In this document: positions 21,902 to 26,677 of the stretch, one piece after another
How positions within the stretch are numbered: position 1 is the first letter of the stretch
Layout of the letters: every line of letters begins with the position of its first letter
DNA from: Methanoregulaceae archaeon
Lineage (GTDB): Archaea > Halobacteriota > Methanomicrobia > Methanomicrobiales > Methanospirillaceae
DNA: 26,677 nt
NCBI GenBank assembly: GCA_028679325.1
Contig: JAJRBS010000073.1
Coordinates: 1 to 26,677, forward strand
Reading direction: 5' to 3'
Translations under genes and position numbers: made by a program
Notes under the pieces: generated by a model
What the model saw: the letters and a program-made list of their open reading frames with translations, nothing else
Told to the model about the DNA's origin: nothing
Databases searched by the model: none

Positions 21902-22911
21902 GGTCTTTCTCCCGTGGCTTTCACCAGTTCAGCGAGTTTATCTGACGCACATCCCGTATCGATGGCCTTCTCTGCCAGGGAGATGCCTTCCGCCATGTTG
22001 CCTGCCTTATCCCCCAGGTAGATGGCAGCTCCGGCATTCAGGACGACCACGTCGCGGGCAGGTCCCCGCTTCCCCGAAAGAATCTTTCTGATTATCGTGG
22101 CATTGACAGCCGGAGAATGTCCAGCCAGAGATGACGGGGGCGCAAGGCATATCCCGAACTCGCCGGGATTTATGGTGTATTCGTGGATCTTCTCCTGACG
22201 GACCTCTGCTACCTTTGTCACCCCTGACACCGTGATCTCATCGATACCGTCACCATGGACCACCATGGCATGTCCTAGGCCGAGTGATTGAAAAGCGCGG
22301 GCGAATTTCGGAACCAGCCCCGGGTCATAGACCCCGCAGAGCCGTGCATCCGCCCCTGACGGACTCATGAGAGGGCCCAGGAGGTTAAACACCGAGGAGA
22401 ATCCGAGCTCGCTTCGTGTCTTTGCCGCATGCCTGAGAGCGGGGTGAAAGACCGGGGCGAAAAGGAAACCGATCCCTACCTCCTCAATGATCGAACAGAC
22501 CTCCGGGGGCGGGAGGTCGACCCTGACTCCCAGGGCCTCCAGTACATCTGCCGAACCGCAGGAACTGCTGGCCTTCCTGTTGCCATGCTTCACGATGGGC
22601 ACGCCTGCCCCGGCAGCTACAATTGCCGCCGCTGTGCTGATGTTGAAGGTTCCGGACCTGTCTCCGCCTGTCCCGCAGGTATCAACAAGGGGTCCTTGCA
22701 GCCTCGGGCGGATCTTCAGCGCATGACGGTCCAGCACGCGGGCAAATGCCGACATTTCATCTGCCGACTCTCCCTTGAGGTGGAGGGCGGTGATGAACGA
22801 GGCAATCTGAGCGTCGGATGCCCTGCCGGAAGCGACCATTTCCATGGCCTCTTCGGCCAGGACCGGCGGAAGGTCATCCCCACCGGCAAGCCGTGCGAGC
22901 GCTGCCTTCAT
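21898..22911 (-). CDS. trpD: anthranilate phosphoribosyltransferase
   Basis: Joins anthranilate to phosphoribosyl pyrophosphate. The 337-residue protein has the PRPP loop DTCGTGGDRSGTFNIST, the KHGNRKASS block, and VVHGDGIDEIT near the metal sites. It is separate from the glutamine amidotransferase trpG, unlike in enteric bacteria. The start codon overlaps the trpG stop as ATGA. Confidence 0.96.
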   Translation of the reverse strand: MKAALARLAGGDDLPPVLAEEAMEMVASGRASDAQIASFITALHLKGESADEMSAFARVLDRHALKIRPRLQGPLVDTCGTGGDRSGTFNISTAAAIVAAGAGVPIVKHGNRKASSSCGSADVLEALGVRVDLPPPEVCSIIEEVGIGFLFAPVFHPALRHAAKTRSELGFSSVFNLLGPLMSPSGADARLCGVYDPGLVPKFARAFQSLGLGHAMVVHGDGIDEITVSGVTKVAEVRQEKIHEYTINPGEFGICLAPPSSLAGHSPAVNATIIRKILSGKRGPARDVVVLNAGAAIYLGDKAGNMAEGISLAEKAIDTGCASDKLAELVKATGERP

Positions 22912-23483
22912 GACATGCCTCCGGACAGGAAATTACGCATAAGGCGAACACCCTCCGGCGTCATGATACTCTCCGGGTGAAACTGTATGCCATAGACCGG
23001 GTATTTTTTGTGAGAAACAGCCATGATGCAGTGGTCGTCCTCTGCATATGCCAGAGTTTCAAACTCTCCGGGTATTCCTTCCGGTGACGCCATCAGGGAG
23101 TGGTATCGGGTAGCAGCGAAAGGATTCTCCAGGCCCGAGAAAATCCCGTTTCCGGTATGAATGATCCTGCTCGTTTTCCCATGAACCGGGCGGACCATCC
23201 GTTCAATGGTCCCGCCATAGGTCTGCACAATTGTCTGGTGGCCAAGGCAGACACCCAGGATGGGGACGGATCCCGAGAACTCCCTGATAATTTCAGGGCA
23301 GATCCCTGAGTCATCTGGAGTGCCGGGTCCGGGAGAGAGAAGGATCCGATCCGGTTCAGCTTCCCGGACACGGCTGAGCGGTTGATCGCAGGTGAACGGA
23401 ATCGGTCGCGCTCCGAGGTTCCCGATGAGCTGGTACAGGTTGTAGGTAAAGCTGTCAAAGCAGTCTATGATAGCGACTTTCAT
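22908..23483 (-). CDS. trpG: anthranilate synthase component II (glutamine amidotransferase)
   Basis: Supplies ammonia from glutamine to TrpE. The 191-residue class I amidotransferase has the catalytic triad Cys79 in ILGVCLGHQ, and His169 and Glu171 in GIQFHPES. The start IIDCFDSFTYNL and LLSPGPGTPDD are typical. The start overlaps the trpE stop as ATGA. It could also serve 4-amino-4-deoxychorismate synthesis, but its location argues for tryptophan. Confidence 0.96.
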   Translation of the reverse strand: MKVAIIDCFDSFTYNLYQLIGNLGARPIPFTCDQPLSRVREAEPDRILLSPGPGTPDDSGICPEIIREFSGSVPILGVCLGHQTIVQTYGGTIERMVRPVHGKTSRIIHTGNGIFSGLENPFAATRYHSLMASPEGIPGEFETLAYAEDDHCIMAVSHKKYPVYGIQFHPESIMTPEGVRLMRNFLSGGMS

Positions 23484-24985
23484 GGGGCATCTCCCGCACG
23501 TGCCAGGGCGTTGACCATAGCGCGGGCCTTGAACTCGGTCTCCTCGAATTCTTTTTCAGGGACTGAATCCGCGACGATTCCTGCTCCGGTTGAAAATTCG
23601 GCCACCCCATCCTTCACCCGGAGGGTTCTGATGGCGATGGCAAATTCGAAGAGCTCATTGAATCCTGCATATCCGACGGCACCGGCATACAGCCCCCGGG
23701 GGCGTCCTTCAAGGTCAGCTATGATCTGCATGGCCCGGATCTTCGGTGCACCACTTACTGTTCCTGCAGGAAAACATGAGGAGAGGGCATCAAACCGGTC
23801 GAGACCTTCTGCGACGGTGCCTTCGACCCGGGAGACAATGTGCTGTACATGGGAGAATTTCTCCAGGGCGTAGAACTCTGGAACCGATACCGATCCGAAA
23901 GATGAAATCCTTCCGATATCATTCCTGGCAAGATCAACCAGCATCAGATGTTCGGCCCTTTCCTTTTCATCGGCTAGCAGCTCACGACCGAGTGCATCAT
24001 CTTCTTTTTCTGAATTTCCCCGGGGCCGGGTTCCTGCGATGGGAACAGTTGTGACCGTTTTCTCGACGACACGGACCAGCATCTCCGGGCTTGATCCTAT
24101 CACTGCCTCATCACCGAAGTGCAGGTAATAGAGGTAAGGAGATGGATTAATGGCCCGGATGGAGCCGTAGATACTGAGGGGGTCTCCGGGAAAAGGGCAA
24201 CTTATCTTCCGGGAGAGAACGACCTGAAAGATATCCCCGGCCATGATGTGCTCTTTTGCCTGCCGTACGATACCTTCATAGGCTTCCCTCGACGGCGTGG
24301 CAGTGAAGGAAAGTTCTCTTTTCCCCGGTCGAAACGTCATGGGTAACCCTTTAGAGATTCCCCTGATCTTCTCTCTTAAGGAAGAGAGGCGTTCGCAAGC
24401 CCGGGCCTTCTCCTCTCTCTGGTCGGTTCCCGGGGGAAGTATCAGGTCATCGAAAAGGGTGCAGCAGGATTTCACATGGTCATAGACAATCCCGCGGGTC
24501 GAGAGCATGAGCCGGATGAAGGGAGTGTCGTCCTTCCCTGATTGTACCATACCCCCGGTGATGGAATGGACCAGGTCATAACTGCAGTAGCCGACAAGCC
24601 CGCCGGTGAAACCACGTCCGGGCTGTCCGCAATACTGGAACCTGTCCGAGATCTTCCGGAAGAGCGAAAGGGGGGTTCCCTGTTCGAATTCCCCAACGAT
24701 GTCGGAGAGGTTCCTGTCGCCTTCGCATGCAATAGAATCATCGATTGTGAAGGTGAGGTCCGGCTCAAGTCCGACGATGGATCTGACTGCCCTCCGGGGA
24801 AGGCCTTCCATGGATTCAAGGATGTACCCTTTCTTCACGCCCAGCACCCGAAAGAGGTCATAGGGACTCACATCGGGTATCGGGATAATTTCAATGATCG
24901 GAAAAATGCACAGGCCTGTTTCTCCGGGGGTCTTTTTCAAAGACGTCACACCAGTTATCGCCGTCACCGTGACGGCATTCCCCAT
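23480..24985 (-). CDS. trpE: anthranilate synthase component I
   Basis: Makes anthranilate from chorismate, the committed step to tryptophan. The C-terminal chorismate-binding domain shows PIAGTRPRG, LVDLARNDIGR, HIVSRVEG and CFPAGTVSGAPKIRAMQ. The N-terminal YILESMEG corresponds to the LLES motif where tryptophan inhibits. The start is uncertain. An ATG at 25039 opens the frame but lies upstream of the predicted transcription start near 25026; the ATG at 24985 (501 aa) is taken here but has no spaced ribosome site. A GTG at 24949 or TTG at 24940 are alternatives, since clear homology to TrpE starts only about 40 residues after 25039. Confidence 0.93.
   Translation of the reverse strand: MGNAVTVTAITGVTSLKKTPGETGLCIFPIIEIIPIPDVSPYDLFRVLGVKKGYILESMEGLPRRAVRSIVGLEPDLTFTIDDSIACEGDRNLSDIVGEFEQGTPLSLFRKISDRFQYCGQPGRGFTGGLVGYCSYDLVHSITGGMVQSGKDDTPFIRLMLSTRGIVYDHVKSCCTLFDDLILPPGTDQREEKARACERLSSLREKIRGISKGLPMTFRPGKRELSFTATPSREAYEGIVRQAKEHIMAGDIFQVVLSRKISCPFPGDPLSIYGSIRAINPSPYLYYLHFGDEAVIGSSPEMLVRVVEKTVTTVPIAGTRPRGNSEKEDDALGRELLADEKERAEHLMLVDLARNDIGRISSFGSVSVPEFYALEKFSHVQHIVSRVEGTVAEGLDRFDALSSCFPAGTVSGAPKIRAMQIIADLEGRPRGLYAGAVGYAGFNELFEFAIAIRTLRVKDGVAEFSTGAGIVADSVPEKEFEETEFKARAMVNALARAGDAP
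24898..24975 (-). repeat. cluster of inverted repeats at the 5' end of trpE
   Basis: CCGTCAC-C-GTGACGG (24961-24975) and GTCTTT-TTC-AAAGAC (24930-24944) are perfect inverted repeats, and ACAGGCCTGT (24910-24919) is a perfect palindrome. In mRNA sense the last sits inside a longer possible stem, GGAGAAA pairing with TTTTTCC and ending in five T. They lie in the weakly conserved stretch before the recognisable TrpE domain. Confidence 0.45.
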
Positions 24986-25023
24986 TCCAGGGGCATCACC
25001 GGGATGTGAGGTTCGTGCTTCAT
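24964..25023 (-). other. short ORF with one Trp codon in the trpE leader
   Basis: The ATG at 25023 falls about 3 nt after the predicted transcription start and opens a 19-codon frame, MKHEPHIPVMPLEWGMPSR. Trp is codon 14 (TGG at 24984-24982), and the stop lies inside an inverted repeat at 24961-24975. It overlaps the assumed trpE start in another frame. It may be a leaderless leader peptide or simply chance; no coding signature can be judged in so short a frame. Confidence 0.3.
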
Positions 25024-25032
25024 GTCTATAAT

Positions 25033-25056
25033 AATACATTAGTGTATGTATTTATA
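25033..25056 (-). promoter_or_regulatory. trp operon promoter with overlapping inverted repeat
   Basis: On the minus strand TATAAATA (25056-25049) is a near-consensus TATA box, putting the start near 25026. The inverted repeat AATACAT-N6-ATGTATT (25033-25052) covers the downstream half of the TATA box and the gap to the start site. A nested ATACA-TTAG-TGTAT lies at 25034-25047. This is the expected place for a repressor such as TrpY of Methanothermobacter, although the TrpY box (TGTACA) is not exactly present. Confidence 0.6.
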
Positions 25057-25159
25057 CCTTGTTGAACATTTTTGCAGGCTGTTCGCTGTATATAGTCAGG
25101 GTCAGGAAAAAAAGAGACGATACCGGTGCAGGGGGTTTCTAAGGTTGATACCAGGGCCT

Positions 25160-25192
25160 GGGAAAAGTATATCTTCGATAAAGCCACTTTTC
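25160..25192 (+). promoter_or_regulatory. promoter of the small gene divergent from trpE, framed by an inverted repeat
   Basis: GGAAAAGT (25160-25167) and ACTTTTCC (25185-25192) are perfect 8-bp inverted arms. They surround a TATA-like GTATATCT (25166-25173), with GAAAAG serving as a BRE. The predicted start is near 25195, about 18 nt before the ATG at 25213. Confidence 0.5.
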
Positions 25193-25212
25193 CGCTCACT
25201 AAGAGGTGACAG

Positions 25213-25599
25213 ATGCAGAAGCCAACGATTGAAACGGTAAAAGCTTTTGAGAAAGCACACGGTGTTCGTGTCGAGGCCCATGAGTCCCATGAGCATCCAA
25301 TCTACTGGGAGGTCACGGTATGGATGACCAAGACCGCCGACTACGAATGGATGACCGGAAAAAAAGATGTACCACGTGTCTGGGGCCGAAAATATCTCAC
25401 GACACCAACAGCCGGGGGCCAGGTGATGGTGATGAAGAACCCACAGAGGAGCAACACATTCACCATGGAAACATGGGGGTCCCTGTCCTCTTATGACGAG
25501 TTTGTAAAAAAGGTTCTTGACCAGGTGAAGGACAACCCGTTAGAGATCGACTGCAGGACCTATCTTGAGGAATGCGAAGGAGCCGGCCCGGCCGGATAA
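25213..25599 (+). CDS. conserved-looking small protein of unknown function
   Basis: I do not recognise this 128-residue soluble protein. It has no signal peptide, membrane segment or cysteine pair (one Cys in DCRTYLEEC plus one more). Tryptophan and aromatic content is high in the first half (HPIYWEVTVWMTKTADYEW), and the C-terminal part (SSYDEFVKKVLDQVKDNP) is amphipathic helix. It is a real gene by several signs: a good promoter, the ribosome site GAGGTGA spaced 3-4 nt from the ATG, and codon use like its neighbours. It is divergent from trpE with 173 bp between the outermost starts, so the two could share regulation. Confidence 0.75.
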   Translation: MQKPTIETVKAFEKAHGVRVEAHESHEHPIYWEVTVWMTKTADYEWMTGKKDVPRVWGRKYLTTPTAGGQVMVMKNPQRSNTFTMETWGSLSSYDEFVKKVLDQVKDNPLEIDCRTYLEECEGAGPAG

Positions 25600-25617
25600 T
25601 GATTTCAAGGGACTCCC

Positions 25618-26677
25618 TTACCTCGTCAGTCTCCTGCGCTGGGCAATACGATACCCGGAAATGACAGAGATGTATTCTCCGAACAGTTCGTCAAGATCTG
25701 AATCCCCGGTATCGATGAAAAGAAAAGGAGTGGAGGCGAGTTTTTGGGGGGTTGCCACCACGATAATCTGATCTTTTCCTATCCTTCGTAAGACCCTGGG
25801 GCTCACCTGCTGAGTCCCTCTCCCGAGGACCGCTCCCTGCGCTCCAATGATGCTCACAACCAGACGGGAGGTTTCCCTCTCTGGGATAAGCTGAAGCATC
25901 CCCTCCTCGTTCAGGTCGGCAGCCACCAGTTTCCCGTCTCTGACCGCATCAAAACCGAGCAGGGTCTTTTGGATCCCGAGCTCTGCAGCAATTACCCTTG
26001 TCGTACTGCCAGGACCGATGATATAGAGCATTCCGGGGGTTCCCCTCATGACCTCGACAAGAAACCGGGCAATGTCTCTCTTCGCCTGCTCTTCGTCGGG
26101 ATCCTCAAAAACCTGTTTTGCTCCCTGCACAAACCCGGGCAGGAAAGGGCTCCTCAGGTAGCCGTAGAGTTCAGCGCGAAGTTCCCCTTTCCGATATGCT
26201 TCTTCATCCACATCCATGACTTCGGCATCACGCAGGTGAAGGGAGCCTGATGTCTCCCATCCGTGGAGAATACCGGCAACTGCCTCAGGGCTCGTTGCGA
26301 AAACAGCCGAGTACATTTTTACCCCTGACGGGATACCGAGAACCGGGAGCCCGTCTCCTACGGCATCATACACGTTCCGTGCCGTCCCGTCACCACCGCA
26401 GAAGAGAACCATCTCAGCTCCATGATCAGAGAAGGCGCTGCAGGCTTTCCGGGTGTCATCGCCGGTGGTGGTGTCTGGTGTGTCGTAGACCACCCGGTAT
26501 CTGGTAATGCCAGCCCTGTCAAGGATGTCCTGGCCCATGATTCCTGAGCAGGTAAGGAAAAAGAAGGGGTTATCCTTCAACTGCAGGAGGGCTTTTTCGG
26601 CACGGGTGGCTGATACGGGATGTGCCCCGCGCCTGAGAGCCTCCAAAAACAGGCCGTCAGTACCCTTCAGACCAACT
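25618..26677 (-). CDS. ATP-NAD kinase-like protein (partial, cut by window end)
   Basis: A protein of the ATP-NAD/AcoX kinase family. The nucleotide-binding GGDGT motif is seen in VLFCGGDGTARNVYD, followed by VLGIPSGVKMYSAVFA, typical of the archaeal branch. Although a TTG at 26646 could serve as a start, the frame stays open to the window edge and encodes VGLKGTDGLFLEALRRG. This matches the conserved G-L-K-G-T-D block near the N-terminus of these proteins, so the true start lies outside the window. At least 352 residues are present. It may phosphorylate NAD or a related substrate; the precise substrate of this subgroup is not established. It converges on the unknown small gene, with 18 bp between stops. 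Confidence 0.85.
   Translation of the reverse strand, partial: VGLKGTDGLFLEALRRGAHPVSATRAEKALLQLKDNPFFFLTCSGIMGQDILDRAGITRYRVVYDTPDTTTGDDTRKACSAFSDHGAEMVLFCGGDGTARNVYDAVGDGLPVLGIPSGVKMYSAVFATSPEAVAGILHGWETSGSLHLRDAEVMDVDEEAYRKGELRAELYGYLRSPFLPGFVQGAKQVFEDPDEEQAKRDIARFLVEVMRGTPGMLYIIGPGSTTRVIAAELGIQKTLLGFDAVRDGKLVAADLNEEGMLQLIPERETSRLVVSIIGAQGAVLGRGTQQVSPRVLRRIGKDQIIVVATPQKLASTPFLFIDTGDSDLDELFGEYISVISGYRIAQRRRLTR

Noticed and set aside
1..26677. CRISPR array, transposase, integrase, toxin-antitoxin or restriction genes
   Set aside because: No regularly spaced repeats, no transposase or defence-type motifs were seen; gene content is metabolic and composition looks even.

Overview
The window reads as a stretch of archaeal chromosome, most likely from a methanogen of the order Methanomicrobiales or a close relative. 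This is an inference. It rests on TATA/BRE-type promoters, T-tract terminators without hairpins, GGAGGTG-type ribosome binding sites, an archaeal-type peroxiredoxin, three Isf-type iron-sulfur flavoproteins (a family first characterised in Methanosarcina), a CbiMNQO cobalt importer, an acetyl-CoA synthetase beside an OFA-family transporter, and a complete trpEGDCFBA operon. No methanogenesis marker gene (mcr, mtr) lies in the window, so the assignment is not proven. No tRNA, rRNA, CRISPR array, insertion sequence or prophage was seen.

Layout. 149-2631 (+) is a redox/oxidative-stress block: a 43-residue stand-alone desulforedoxin, a cysteine-free AhpD/CMD-fold protein, a peroxiredoxin, then two tandem Isf-type flavoproteins. 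2791-5762 (-) is cbiMNQO for cobalt uptake, with an ATPase carrying an extra C-terminal domain. 5878-6534 (-) is a membrane metalloprotease, divergent from a small AroQ chorismate mutase at 6633-6917 (+). 6922-11612 (-) is an arginine cluster in the order argC, CBS-pair protein, argJ, argB, followed by a thioredoxin-CcdA fusion. A 509-bp intergenic region rich in inverted repeats precedes acs (12122-14023, +) and an OFA-type MFS transporter (14070-15320, +). 15452-17730 (+) holds a DUF1622 membrane protein, a YkgJ-type CxxCxxCC protein, a third Isf-type flavoprotein and a DUF6125-like protein. 17797-24985 (-) is the tryptophan operon trpE-G-D-C-F-B-A with a SAM methyltransferase at its end. 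25213-25599 (+) is an unrecognised small protein divergent from trpE. 25618 to the right edge (-) is an ATP-NAD kinase-like protein cut by the window end.

How the parts fit. The first block looks like peroxide/oxygen defence, with small electron carriers next to a peroxiredoxin. Cobalt import would feed corrinoid synthesis. ArgJ is placed to recycle acetyl groups, so argC-argJ-argB supply the front half of arginine synthesis. Chorismate mutase and the trp operon are the two competing exits from chorismate (to Phe/Tyr and to Trp). Acs and the OFA carrier could import and activate acetate for biosynthesis.

The most interesting unexplained signals are: the Dx/CMD/Prx gene group with a palindrome over its TATA box; the uncharacterised C-terminal domain on CbiO; the trpE control region, with an inverted repeat across the core promoter and a nearly leaderless 19-codon ORF containing one Trp codon followed by several inverted repeats; and the repeat-rich region before acs.
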